Positions 7,725 through 16,570 of a stretch of DNA of 64,000 nucleotides are shown here, in pieces. How positions within the stretch are numbered: position 1 is the first letter of the stretch; the number at the start of each line of letters is the position of its first letter. The notes beneath the pieces are model-generated. The model saw nothing but the letters and a program-made list of their open reading frames with translations. It ran no database searches and was not told the DNA's origin. The translations under genes and the position numbers were made by a program. This DNA is from Pontibacter arcticus (GTDB lineage Bacteria; Bacteroidota; Bacteroidia; Cytophagales; Hymenobacteraceae), in assembly GCF_003284895.1 (NCBI RefSeq), contig NZ_QMDV01000004.1, forward strand, positions 453,787-517,786, in the 5' to 3' direction.

Positions 7725-8732
7725 TTAGTTACCTACTTTGATCTTGGTACCTACTTTTACAGCGCCGCCCACTTGTACAGGGCGTGCAGAAGCACCGTTG
7801 GTTATGGTTTTAACAGACTTACCGACACCATTCACTGTGCCTTTTGCATTTGTGCGCGCACCTGAAGTAGTTGCCTGAACAGCACCTGCAGCACGATTGG
7901 CGCCGGCAGAACGCGATGCACCACCTTTCAGGATGTTGCTTCTTACCTTCACGTTAGCTTCCGCATTTCCATCCGTAGTTATATCGGCAGGCTTGTTGCT
8001 TCTGCGCTTGGAAGTAGCTACTTCTTTCACTTCCTGGCCCTGCGTGCTTTGAGCTACCACTGTTACAGCAACTCCGTGTGTTTCTGCAGCTTTTACCTGG
8101 CCTTTAACTTCTGTATCAACCTGTTGTTTTGCTTTAACAGCAGTCTGGTTTCCGGCTTGTACGTCTGCATTTGCATCGGTAACTAATGATGCTTCTGTTT
8201 CGCGTGTTGCAGCAACGGCGGCTTTGCTGTTGTTCTTAGCTTCTTTTGTTTCTGCCTTCAGTGCAGCCTTTGTTTTACGGGCCGATTCGTTTGCTGCTTT
8301 ATGGCTTGTTTCCAGTGTTTCGCCAGCAGTAGTAGTTACCTCCGCAGTTGCTTTGTGCGCAGCTTCTGCTACTGCCCGTCCATGGTTTTCTGCTACGGTC
8401 ACAGCTGTTTGTTGCTGGTGCGCTACTTCGGCCACTGCCTGGCCATGGTTATCTTTCGGAGCCTTGTCTTTTGTATTGTTTCGTTTCGGGGCTTTCTCTT
8501 TTGATTTCGCTGCCTCAGCTGTGGCTTTTCCGTTTGCGTTAGCTTCGGTGGCAGTTAAGTGGGTTTCGGAAGTATGGGAAGCGCTGGCAGCGACTTCTAC
8601 TTTTCCTCCCTTTTTATTTTGGTCAGCAGCAAGTGCAGCTGCATTTTTAGTATTTATACTTGTAGTAGTTGATTGTGCGAACGTAGCTGATATCGTGAAA
8701 ATAGCTGCTGCTAAAAAGGTTAATTTTTTCAT
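7725..8732 (-). CDS. Secreted alanine-rich low-complexity protein
   Basis: A 335-residue exported protein dominated by Ala, Thr, Lys, Val and Glu. The start MKKLTFLAAAIFTISATFAQ (8732) is a signal peptide; an upstream extension to 8840 passes through the promoter and is not used. Imperfect repeats are visible, such as HGQAVAEVAH, HGRAVAEAAH and HGVAVTVVA, with long stretches likely to be helical or disordered, in the manner of LEA-like or coat proteins. The C-terminus (GGAVKVGTKIKVGN) turns Gly/Val-rich and may be a small beta region. No family is recognised. It has its own promoter and is the first gene of the leftward group ending in the two-component pair. Confidence 0.7.
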   Translation of the reverse strand: MKKLTFLAAAIFTISATFAQSTTTSINTKNAAALAADQNKKGGKVEVAASASHTSETHLTATEANANGKATAEAAKSKEKAPKRNNTKDKAPKDNHGQAVAEVAHQQQTAVTVAENHGRAVAEAAHKATAEVTTTAGETLETSHKAANESARKTKAALKAETKEAKNNSKAAVAATRETEASLVTDANADVQAGNQTAVKAKQQVDTEVKGQVKAAETHGVAVTVVAQSTQGQEVKEVATSKRRSNKPADITTDGNAEANVKVRSNILKGGASRSAGANRAAGAVQATTSGARTNAKGTVNGVGKSVKTITNGASARPVQVGGAVKVGTKIKVGN

Positions 8733-8762
8733 CTTATTGGAGGGTTTGGTTAGTTTATAGGT

Positions 8763-8790
8763 CAAAACTATATAGTCAAGATGAAGACAA
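8763..8790 (-). promoter_or_regulatory. Promoter of the Ala-rich gene
   Basis: Minus-strand -7 box TAGTTTTG (8763-8770, matches TAnnTTTG) with TTG 17 bp upstream (8788-8790). The leader would be about 25 nt to the ATG at 8732. Confidence 0.6.
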
Positions 8791-9021
8791 AATGAAGAAG
8801 TGCTTTTTTTGAAATATTTTTTCAGAATTTTTTTGTGCACGGCTTAAATGGGGGGTAGCTGCGCTTTAAAGGGGATTTTCAGAGTAAATTCCTTTTGTGA
8901 GTGATGTTATACTTTAGTAGCACATACTATCAAAGCATGGGCATCTGTACGAGTTCTTATATTGTATTACAAATCCCGGTAGCCGCCCTTAAAAACTTCG
9001 TTAACATGCCAGGTAGTGAAT

Positions 9022-11292
9022 TTATACTTTAGCCTTCATCAGCTCTACCAGAGATACTGCAAAAGGTAAAGCTGAGCCTCTTCCTTTACTATACTTAGAT
9101 AATTTTTTTATATCCCATCTTGCGCCATCAAAATCATCAGGATTAACTTTTTCAATTTCATAAATAAGGTAATATGGCTGAGAAGGATTAGGGTAGTGAA
9201 TTTTGCTCATTGCTTCTTTTGAATAAACACGTGGGCCCTTACCGGTTATCCGCCATATTTCCCTAGTAACAAGTTGTCCTTTTGTATGTAGTAGTAAATA
9301 GCTGGCACCTGCTTCGGCAGGACCTAAATGTATGGAACCCCGGCCACTGTCTATCCTTGCATTGTAAAGTTTGTTTTTTATTATCCAATTTAAGTGTTGA
9401 CTATCTTTGTAGTAGCCCACAAGTATGTCAATATCGCTTGCAGGAGGTTTCCTGTCTGAGCCAAACTTCTCAGGTATGGCCTCCATCAGTACATCGCTGC
9501 TATTGTCTTTATGAATGTCATACTTTCTGTAAGACATACGCTCGTGTTGTGAAGCCCTGTTAACTAATTGGTTTATTACTTCAGTAACAAATGCTTTAAG
9601 TTCAGCAATTCCATTGTTATTTTTGGAAGGCCTCACCGGAAAAGCTCCAAGACCTGGAATCAACTCGTGAAAGCCTGATTTTTGTAATAACTCTGTTCCA
9701 GGATAAAGAATATAAGCGCCTCCGGTTCTTCTGATTGCATCTCTATAAGCATGCATTTTAAGAAGATCTTCTCTCTTGTAGTTGCCTTTTTTATTTTCTT
9801 CTTTTTCCTCGTCGAGGTTGTCTTCTTCGTTGCCTATAATATCAATTAAATTTGAGATTTTATATTTAGCATCGAAGTGTATGTGTGTTATTAACTCTTG
9901 GTCCTCAGCTTCTTTTGCAGATATCCCATCCGGCCAAATACTAAGCGTGTAATCTGGTCGCATATCCTTCGTCCAGCTTCCACCGGAAGGATAAACCTTA
10001 TTACCTGTGAAAGTACGGTTAAAGCTAAAGACAACCCGTAGCTTTCGGTTCCCTGTATCATAGATACCCTGAAATGGTATGTACTTTCCGGATTTAAGTT
10101 TGAGACCAAGCCCGTCAGAGGTAGGTTTTATAAGTTTATCTAAAGTGGAAGGTTCGAATTTAAAAATCTCTTTAAACACATCAAGAAGAGTGAAGAAAAG
10201 CCAATATTCATATAAAGTTGCCACATCCCGTTTGCCGGCATCATAAACATCATCACCACCCTTCCATATAAGTTTTGCTGCAAGATCGAACATTAGCCAG
10301 GCCCGGAGGACTTCCCGATAGCCCTCCTTACGCTGAAGTACAGGGCTATTTAAATTCAGGGAGACAGGAGGAGAAACATCCTTGAAAACAGAATGACTTA
10401 AAAAGTTTTCGAGAACTTCTTCAAGCTGAAGAGCTTCATGAAAAGCACGGCTTTCGGTAGAAAGGCAAGACCTGATATCGGCACAGAACTGAGAAAAAGT
10501 TGTAAGAGCATGTTTGATGAATCTGTTTTCAGGTGTATCAACAGTTTCATGCTTACTACTGACTTTTAATCTTGTAGGGATAGAAGAAAGCTTGCTATGT
10601 AAAGGATGACTGACAGGAACCTTGATTCGGTTCGAACCAGAAGTAAGTTGCCGGATTATACTGTTATTCATCCGTCTGGTCCTTCTGATGTCTTTTTCGT
10701 CTTCTATTTCAGTCCATTTTGTTACCGGAAAAGAAACTATCCGATGTACGGCTTCCTTAAAATCAGACGATTCGATTAATGACTTTACAAAAGCAAACCT
10801 TTGGTATAGTGTCTGTGGATCTTTATTAAAATCTATTGTGAAATTTTGTGTTACAGGCGAGGTATGTTGCATCAACAGGTCAGTACACTTCTCTGTAATG
10901 TCTTCCAGCATGAAACGATAATCCTGGCGGTAAGAAGTTTTAATAGATCGTACTTCTACAGGAATAATGCCCAGTTTCTGTAAAGTCAGTTTATCAAGAA
11001 CCTCTAACTTTAAAGTGCCTACATAAATGTTAGGGGTTATCCGCCCTGCGGATTCATTTACTTTTGATAAACTTACAACTTTAGGTATTTCTCTGATTTT
11101 ATAGTTGCCTGAGATAGCATATTCGTAACTATAACCCTCCAACAATTGTAGCGCAGCTTCGCCATGCTCAGATGCTTCAGACTCACATAATAATTGTAAA
11201 CAATTTTCGTTATCAGACTCAGCGAAAACTGTAAATAAAACAGTACCCCCATCTGTTAAAGTTACTTCTTTGGTGATTACAGTATTAGCCAT
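9022..11292 (-). CDS. DUF2357 / PD-(D/E)XK nuclease, McrC-like partner of a McrB-type motor
   Basis: A 756-residue protein with the layout of DUF2357-containing nucleases that replace McrC in McrBC-type restriction systems. The N-terminal half (about 50-420) is mixed alpha/beta with the conserved segment TPENRFIKHAL; the nuclease motif is spread over MRPDYTLSIW (around residue 447) and IHFDAKYKI (D and K around 473-475), matching the D...(D/E)xK pattern. Starts 11 bp after the McrB-like gene, so the genes are one operon. Established: such nucleases cut DNA under control of the AAA+ GTPase. Inferred: it is the DNA-cleaving subunit of an antiphage or modified-DNA restriction system. The C-terminal 250 residues are not recognised. 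Confidence 0.8.
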   Translation of the reverse strand: MANTVITKEVTLTDGGTVLFTVFAESDNENCLQLLCESEASEHGEAALQLLEGYSYEYAISGNYKIREIPKVVSLSKVNESAGRITPNIYVGTLKLEVLDKLTLQKLGIIPVEVRSIKTSYRQDYRFMLEDITEKCTDLLMQHTSPVTQNFTIDFNKDPQTLYQRFAFVKSLIESSDFKEAVHRIVSFPVTKWTEIEDEKDIRRTRRMNNSIIRQLTSGSNRIKVPVSHPLHSKLSSIPTRLKVSSKHETVDTPENRFIKHALTTFSQFCADIRSCLSTESRAFHEALQLEEVLENFLSHSVFKDVSPPVSLNLNSPVLQRKEGYREVLRAWLMFDLAAKLIWKGGDDVYDAGKRDVATLYEYWLFFTLLDVFKEIFKFEPSTLDKLIKPTSDGLGLKLKSGKYIPFQGIYDTGNRKLRVVFSFNRTFTGNKVYPSGGSWTKDMRPDYTLSIWPDGISAKEAEDQELITHIHFDAKYKISNLIDIIGNEEDNLDEEKEENKKGNYKREDLLKMHAYRDAIRRTGGAYILYPGTELLQKSGFHELIPGLGAFPVRPSKNNNGIAELKAFVTEVINQLVNRASQHERMSYRKYDIHKDNSSDVLMEAIPEKFGSDRKPPASDIDILVGYYKDSQHLNWIIKNKLYNARIDSGRGSIHLGPAEAGASYLLLHTKGQLVTREIWRITGKGPRVYSKEAMSKIHYPNPSQPYYLIYEIEKVNPDDFDGARWDIKKLSKYSKGRGSALPFAVSLVELMKAKV

Positions 11293-11303
11293 ACAGCCTG
11301 AAA

Positions 11304-13211
11304 TTAAGCTTCAGCGAAACTTGTAAATCCATCCTGTACCACAGCTTTATACATGCGTAATATTTTCTCCAAAGCAAGAGGGTATTTTTCTCCGGAGAGG
11401 TCTTTTATGCCAGTTGCTTCTGAATCTTTAAGAAAAAGGTTTATGTCTCCGCTTTTTATAAGACAAAGGCTTGCTAAAGCTTTCAAGCTGGGTTCAATTT
11501 TTCTTCTGGACCCATGAATTTTAGGTAACAACTTCTGCATAATGGCAGCGTCCACTATCTGATTTACAGACCAGCCTGCTTCAAGAGAATGTATAATTTC
11601 AGAGAATCTCTTTATTTCTGAGGCTGTTCTGTAACCAAATTCGGCTCCTACTTTCTTAAGCTCACCAAAGAAAGTAAGGAGTGCTTCATTCAGGGCTTCT
11701 GCATCAGGAAATTTATTAGCTTCAGATTTTGCTTTGCCTACAAGATCTGAAGCCATACCAGCGCCCCTGGTTTTTAGCGAATTTAAATCTAGTTTTATGG
11801 AGTTACTAAAATATGTTTTCATCTCATTCTCAGTAACCCTGAACTCGATAGCATTTGCTCTGTCCAGAACTTTAGGGCTAAACATATAAGTAGTTTCATC
11901 TATGTTTACAGTGCCAATAATAAAGACATTGGGAGATAAGTATAAACGGGACGGAACATCTTTTATATCTTCTTCAGCATGAAGCGGAATAGGTTGATGG
12001 GATTCCATGGCACTGAGGAAATCGGCAAAGTAGCGTTCCACATGGCTTAAATTCATTTCGTCCAGAATCAGGAAATATGGCTTATTTGCATTTTCTTCTC
12101 TGTTGGCCTCTATTAAAAGTTTAACGGCTCCGTTTTCCGGTAAAGCATATTTAGTTGGGTCCAATGCATTTGGATACCCTAACAAAGGTTCCCGGTTGGT
12201 CCAGTCAGCTCCAACTGATACGATACAGATCTGACTTTCTTCAGCAGATATCCAGTATGAAAACGCCTGTGCAAGCTTCGTTTTTCCCGAACCAGCCAGG
12301 CCTGTAAGTATAACAAACGGCTTAGTGCAAAGGGAAGCTACAAAACGGATTAAGAGATCATTTTGTAAGTTAAGGCCTGCTGCTTTAGTGTCTTCTATAA
12401 ATGCTTTATAATTAAATAATTCCATCCTTCTTTCTAAGTCACCTTCCTTAATACTCGAGGTTGAATTATTAGTATTAAACTCGAGAGGCAGTTGATTATA
12501 CTTTTTAATAACTTCTGATAAGTCAGCATTAATAGTTTCAGTATTCAACCCAAAGGAATCAGAATTTTTGTCTAAGAAATAATAAGAATGCACAAAAGAG
12601 CTCCCATACCTAGCGGGGGTAAAATTAAATTCCTCAGAAAAGAGATTTTTGATAGATCTAACTGAAGAATCTAGGTTCCATGAATGAATTGATACTTGTG
12701 TTTCACTTACTCCGTAAGCAAGCACAAGTATGTCTAAATCCTTATAGTATAAATAAACAGGATAAATCCCATTTGAAACAGATTGATCATTTCTTAAAAA
12801 TGCTATCCAAGGTATACGTGCTACATTACCCTTGCCAAAGCTTACTTCAACTTTTAAATTCTGATAGTCCCCTCTGAAAGATTTAGTTTTTAGCTCATTT
12901 GACTGCGCTTGTTTTAAAAAAGAAATTAATCTTTCGAAAAAGGATTTTTCTTTAGGAACTATTTTAAATCCTAGTCTTTCTAATAATCTAAAACAATCTG
13001 TATTTAACCCTCCTTCAAATGTCCTTCTATCTAACGCTGTATTATTAGCAAAAATATTTGCATATGATACAAGGAGCTTCGGCGGAAATCTCTTACCCTC
13101 AAAATCTACATCATAAGTTGAAGAATGTGTGTTAGATGGAATTCCTTCAGCTCTAATTTTTTCAATGGCTTTAAGGATATGGTCTTTTTGAATATTATTA
13201 GGAATTACCAT
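11304..13211 (-). CDS. McrB-like AAA+ NTPase with MrcB-type N-terminal domain
   Basis: A 635-residue motor. Residues 1-85 (IQKDHILKAIEKIRAEG...) resemble the small head domain of ScoMcrA-like restriction enzymes; residues 90-200 resemble the MrcB N-terminal domain (DUF3578). The AAA+ part has Walker A GLAGSGKT near residue 305, Walker B FLILDEMN near 382, and GTVNIDETT near 432, the Asn-x-x-Asp signature that separates McrB GTPases from other AAA+ proteins. Operon: 4 bp after the PLD gene and 11 bp before the DUF2357 nuclease. Inferred role: target recognition and NTP-driven translocation for a type IV-like restriction system. The recognised modification or trigger is unknown. Confidence 0.85.
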   Translation of the reverse strand: MVIPNNIQKDHILKAIEKIRAEGIPSNTHSSTYDVDFEGKRFPPKLLVSYANIFANNTALDRRTFEGGLNTDCFRLLERLGFKIVPKEKSFFERLISFLKQAQSNELKTKSFRGDYQNLKVEVSFGKGNVARIPWIAFLRNDQSVSNGIYPVYLYYKDLDILVLAYGVSETQVSIHSWNLDSSVRSIKNLFSEEFNFTPARYGSSFVHSYYFLDKNSDSFGLNTETINADLSEVIKKYNQLPLEFNTNNSTSSIKEGDLERRMELFNYKAFIEDTKAAGLNLQNDLLIRFVASLCTKPFVILTGLAGSGKTKLAQAFSYWISAEESQICIVSVGADWTNREPLLGYPNALDPTKYALPENGAVKLLIEANREENANKPYFLILDEMNLSHVERYFADFLSAMESHQPIPLHAEEDIKDVPSRLYLSPNVFIIGTVNIDETTYMFSPKVLDRANAIEFRVTENEMKTYFSNSIKLDLNSLKTRGAGMASDLVGKAKSEANKFPDAEALNEALLTFFGELKKVGAEFGYRTASEIKRFSEIIHSLEAGWSVNQIVDAAIMQKLLPKIHGSRRKIEPSLKALASLCLIKSGDINLFLKDSEATGIKDLSGEKYPLALEKILRMYKAVVQDGFTSFAEA

Positions 13212-13215
13212 GCTA

Positions 13216-13950
13216 CTATATATTGCTTTTCATAGCTTCCTGAGCTTTATTCCAGTTTTTTCTAAGAACTGGCCGCCTAACACTTGTGTCACCATTAGAA
13301 GATTCACCTGAGAAATGACAAAAACGTTCTTTATAATCTACATCTCCAAATTGACTCCATGTTTGAAATGCTTCATAAGTCAAAGGACGTTCAGGATTCA
13401 ACGGTATAGGTTTACCAGTTCTTATACAGTAACCAGTAAGTTTCTGCATTTTCTGCTCAAATCTCGGTTTGGTTACTTCAGAAAATGTTTGTCTTTCTTT
13501 TGGAGCCTTCTCAATTGATACAATGATTTCATCACTAATTCTTATTAGTCTTTTTACCTCTTCATAAATATCTTTATACAAATCAGGATCTGAATCCTTC
13601 TCTACATAAATGCCCATTTCATTATTATTTATTTGAGAAAACTCATATAAATTCATTGATGTAATAATAGCTTCTCTTTCGTTGAGATAGCACTTAGCAT
13701 GCAGGTCTTTACAAAAGCTAGAACGAATACTTGACATTGATTTCAGCCAATTATTTTCTTCAGGTTGAAGCTCATTTTTTCCATATATAACTCTTATATC
13801 AATTTTCAATCTATTCTTATCTTCAAGAGATTGCTTTATTCTCTCGTTTATTTTAAGATATGGGCTTATTAAAACTAATTTTTCATTAGCCTTATTTATT
13901 AATTGTTGTAGATGGTAAGAAACACCAGTAGTGTCAAGAAATTTGGCCAT
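13216..13950 (-). CDS. Phospholipase D-fold nuclease with C-terminal Cys/His motif
   Basis: A 244-residue protein with a single HKD motif, LHAKCYLNEREAIITSMNLY (H and K around residues 83-85, the closing N a little later), as in dimeric PLD-family nucleases. Strand-turn pattern before it (KLVLISPYLKIN, IDIRVIYG) fits the fold. The C-terminal 70 residues carry GYCIRTGKPIPLNP ... RFCHFSGE, two Cys-containing knuckles that may bind zinc or nucleic acid; similar tails occur in PLD proteins of restriction loci. First gene of the operon with the McrB-like and DUF2357 proteins. Inferred: an accessory DNA or RNA nuclease, or specificity factor. Phospholipase activity is unlikely. Confidence 0.82.
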   Translation of the reverse strand: MAKFLDTTGVSYHLQQLINKANEKLVLISPYLKINERIKQSLEDKNRLKIDIRVIYGKNELQPEENNWLKSMSSIRSSFCKDLHAKCYLNEREAIITSMNLYEFSQINNNEMGIYVEKDSDPDLYKDIYEEVKRLIRISDEIIVSIEKAPKERQTFSEVTKPRFEQKMQKLTGYCIRTGKPIPLNPERPLTYEAFQTWSQFGDVDYKERFCHFSGESSNGDTSVRRPVLRKNWNKAQEAMKSNI

Positions 13951-14074
13951 TATGTGCTTTGTGAAAATTTGGCTGTAATAATTAAAAAAAAGTATAAATC
14001 AGGTATATATACTTGTGCTAATGTAAGGATATAAAAAATGTATTAAAAGTATACACTTAATTCTAAATCACACA

Positions 14075-14632
14075 TTACTTTAACACACTAATCCCACACC
14101 CCATCTTGCCAGCAAACTCCATTTCCGAAGTTGTGCCGGTCAGTTCCATGGCTTTTAACGATAACCGGGCGCAGGCATCGGCATCGGAGGCGGCGCGGTG
14201 GTGCAGGAAGTTAATGCGGTGCAGATTGCAGAGCGTTTTCAAATCATACTTGTGCATGCCTTTCCAGATTGTTTTAGAGAATTTCAGGCTGCAAGCGTAG
14301 CGGGCTTCAGGTAAGGGAATGTTGTAGGTGGCCAGCGTTTTACGCAACACACTCATATCAAAGCTGGCATTGTGCGCGATCAGGAACTGGCCTTCCAGGT
14401 AGGGCTTTAGTTGCGGCCACAACTCCCGGAAATCAGGTTGGTTTTTAACATCGTTTGGCGTAATGCCATGCACCGCCACATTAAAAGAATTAAAGTGCGG
14501 ATAATACAGCGGCTTTATCAGCCACGAGCGCGTTTCTATGATCTTCTTGTTGCGGACAACGGTCAGGCCAATTTCGCAGGGGCTGTCGCGTTGCGGAGTA
14601 GCGGTTTCAAAATCTAAGCTGATAAAATTCAT
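14075..14632 (-). CDS. DnaQ-like 3'-5' exonuclease (DEDDh)
   Basis: A 185-residue stand-alone exonuclease of the DnaQ/epsilon superfamily. From the ATG at 14632 it reads MNFISLDFETATPQRDSPCE, giving the ExoI motif D7/E9; motif II is in LIAHNASFDMSVL, and motif III in HHRAASDADACAR supplies the H and D of a DEDDh active site. The C-terminus has no BRCT or other domain. It is about 125 bp from the restriction-type operon and reads in the same direction, but is too far to be confidently part of it. Likely roles are general DNA repair or RNA/DNA end trimming. An extension of five codons to 14647 is possible but less likely. Confidence 0.88.
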   Translation of the reverse strand: MNFISLDFETATPQRDSPCEIGLTVVRNKKIIETRSWLIKPLYYPHFNSFNVAVHGITPNDVKNQPDFRELWPQLKPYLEGQFLIAHNASFDMSVLRKTLATYNIPLPEARYACSLKFSKTIWKGMHKYDLKTLCNLHRINFLHHRAASDADACARLSLKAMELTGTTSEMEFAGKMGCGISVLK

Positions 14633-14863
14633 CGCCAAAGATAACAAAACCGCATGCAGCTACTGTTACGCTTTCTTCAGAAAACATCCGGAAAAAATCA
14701 TTTCTTTTCAGTAAATTAAAAGTAAATTTAGTGCAATGCTTTAAAGCAAAGTATAGGGTATCGCTATACCAGGTATGGCGCCGTAGTCGTTTCGACTTTG
14801 AGGCAGTAATACGCGTATAGGAAAGTATACCCCAATTTGTTAGATCAAAAGACCTGAACATAT

Positions 14864-15304
14864 ATGTTGATTTTCTGGATTTTCGTGATAGGCGCCCTGC
14901 TCGGATACCTGTTCGGCTACTTTATTAAACCAAACCTAACGCTGCGTAATGCCATAAAAGAGGCAAGAGACAAAGGCATGTTAGCCCTGCAGGAACACAA
15001 CAAAGGCGTGTACAAAACCATCGTAACGGACCATAACCAGTCTTCGGAGTTGGTAGTGGAAGTAAAGGAACTGGCTGTAACATCGGGCGGGCAGGTGAAG
15101 GTAGAATTTGTGAGCGCATGCTATAAAAACCCCGAGTTCAGGACGAAGAAAGGAGAGGCCCTGCTGCGCGAAGTGCGCGAGCTGCTCGGAGAATATTTGC
15201 CCCAGAACGAGATAGAATGGTATGAGAACAAGGAACGTGAAAACACCATCCGCCAGCACCTGACTTCCCTGGATAACCTGCACAAAACGCATTTTGGAAA
15301 CTAA
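14864..15304 (+). CDS. Membrane-anchored hypothetical protein of the TelA operon
   Basis: A 146-residue protein with one N-terminal membrane segment (MLIFWIFVIGALLGYLFGYF, residues 1-20) followed by a soluble, charged cytoplasmic domain containing VVEVKELAVTSGGQVKVEF and a helical tail. Not recognised as a named family. It starts the four-gene rightward operon: the telA-like gene follows after 5 bp. In other bacteria TelA-type genes often pair with a small membrane protein (XpaC-like); this protein may play that part here, but that is inference from position only. Confidence 0.7.
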   Translation: MLIFWIFVIGALLGYLFGYFIKPNLTLRNAIKEARDKGMLALQEHNKGVYKTIVTDHNQSSELVVEVKELAVTSGGQVKVEFVSACYKNPEFRTKKGEALLREVRELLGEYLPQNEIEWYENKERENTIRQHLTSLDNLHKTHFGN

Positions 15305-15309
15305 GCACT

Positions 15310-16392
15310 ATGGAAAATACGAATATCACCGTCACCGAGAACAAAGAGCAGCTCCAGAAAAGGGCAGAGGAAATTTCTAAAACCATCGACCCGTCCAAGC
15401 CCGAAACGCTGACAAACTTTGGCGTGGAAACGCAACAGAAACTGGGTTATTATTCCAACGAGCTGCTTTCCAAAGTCAAAGCTAAAGATTCCGGCGATGC
15501 AGGCACGGCCATAAACGAACTGCTGGCCCAGATCAACATGATAAAAGTAGACGAGGATGAAAAACGGGGCATTTTGTCGCGGATCCCGTTTATGAGCAAG
15601 ATAAAAGATCGCTCCAAGAAACTGGCCAGCCAGTATAATTCTATTTCGAGCAACGTGGATGATGTGGTGGTGAAGCTGGAGAAAACACGCCAGAGCATTC
15701 TGAAAGATTCGACCAGCCTGGAAGTGATGTTTAAGCAGGCCGTAGAATACATACACGAAGTGCGCGCTGTAATTGCTGCCGGCAGGTTAAAGATCGAAGA
15801 ACTGGAAAATACCGCTATTCCGGCGTTGCAGGCAGAAGTAGAAGAAAGCGGTCAGGATGAACTGGTGGTGCAGCGCCTCAGCGACCTGGTAGCGTTTAAA
15901 GACCGCCTCGAAAAGAAAGTACATGATTTAACACTGTCGCATACCATTGCCACGCAGTCGATGCCGCAGATACGCATGATCCAGACCACCAACGATGTGC
16001 TGGCTCAGAAAATACAAAACTCTATTGTAACCGTAATTCCGGTATGGCGCCAGCAGGTAGCCATCGCGCTGGGCCTCGAAAAGCAACGCAAAGCCCTCGA
16101 GATCCAGAAAAAAGTAACAGACACTACCAACGAAATGCTGCTTAAAAACTCTCAGATGCTGAAAACTAATGTAGTGAGTGCGGCAAAGGAAAACGAGCGA
16201 GGCATTGTGGATGTGGATACGCTTAAAAAAGTAAACCGGGACATGGTGGAAACGTTAGATGCGGTACTAAAAATATCAGAAGAAGGAAGTAAGAAGCGTG
16301 CCGAAGCAGTAAAAGAGCTGGCCCAGGTGCAGGAAGAACTAAGCAATAAAGTAATCGGCTCCTTCGGTAAATCAAAGAAGATAGAGGCGTAG
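15310..16392 (+). CDS. TelA-family protein (toxic anion resistance)
   Basis: A 360-residue almost entirely helical protein of the TelA family (toxic anion resistance, first linked to tellurite). Recognisable are the central helices EYIHEVRAVIAAGRLKIEEL and MPQIRMIQTTNDVLAQKIQN, then VIPVWRQQVAIALGLEKQR, which is strongly conserved in the family. Several predicted coiled coils fit its length, which is typical. Operon: 5 bp after the membrane protein; the 58-codon gene starts 1 nt after its stop. Molecular function of the family is not settled; links to tellurite, antimicrobial peptides and envelope stress are reported in other organisms. Confidence 0.88.
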   Translation: MENTNITVTENKEQLQKRAEEISKTIDPSKPETLTNFGVETQQKLGYYSNELLSKVKAKDSGDAGTAINELLAQINMIKVDEDEKRGILSRIPFMSKIKDRSKKLASQYNSISSNVDDVVVKLEKTRQSILKDSTSLEVMFKQAVEYIHEVRAVIAAGRLKIEELENTAIPALQAEVEESGQDELVVQRLSDLVAFKDRLEKKVHDLTLSHTIATQSMPQIRMIQTTNDVLAQKIQNSIVTVIPVWRQQVAIALGLEKQRKALEIQKKVTDTTNEMLLKNSQMLKTNVVSAAKENERGIVDVDTLKKVNRDMVETLDAVLKISEEGSKKRAEAVKELAQVQEELSNKVIGSFGKSKKIEA

Positions 16393-16393
16393 C

Positions 16394-16570
16394 ATGACCG
16401 GCAAAAAAGAGCAACAAATACCACAAGGCAGTATACTTAACCCGGAACAGGAGGCTTTACTCGACCTCTACATCCGGCACCTGGATACCTATTTTGAAAG
16501 TATAAAAACAGCCGAAAAAATACAGGTCGAGATAGAAACCCAGCATCTTAAAAAGATCCTGACCAAATGA
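16394..16570 (+). CDS. Small hypothetical protein, 58 aa, in the TelA operon
   Basis: A short gene easily missed by length filters. It begins MTGKKEQQIPQGSILNPEQE at 16394, 1 nt after the TelA stop, and ends with TGA at 16568-16570 that overlaps the next start (ATGA at 16567-16570). Translational coupling on both sides is the main evidence that it is real. The sequence is hydrophilic and probably forms one or two helices (EALLDLYIRHLDTYFESIK, then KIQVEIETQHLKKILTK), suggesting a small adaptor binding one of its neighbours. No family recognised. Confidence 0.75.
   Translation: MTGKKEQQIPQGSILNPEQEALLDLYIRHLDTYFESIKTAEKIQVEIETQHLKKILTK

Larger units (their letters stand above)
1472..13997. 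repeat. Dispersed octamer AAGTATAA / TTATACTT (21 copies counted here; continues through window)
   Basis: Exact copies counted by eye in the first 14 kb start at 1472, 1511, 1664, 1753, 2347, 2396, 2416, 3502, 3780, 3807, 4160, 4433, 4708, 4997, 8654, 8907, 9022, 11938, 12306, 12496 and 13990. Under one would be expected by chance for both strands of 14 kb with uniform base use. Copies lie both between genes and inside coding sequence in either orientation, and one forms the last codons and stop of the gene at 9022. The motif stays frequent to the end of the window. Function unknown. Confidence 0.8.

Noticed and set aside
14607..14861. 84-codon minus-strand frame overlapping the exonuclease start
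   Set aside because: Different frame from the well-supported exonuclease and no recognisable features.
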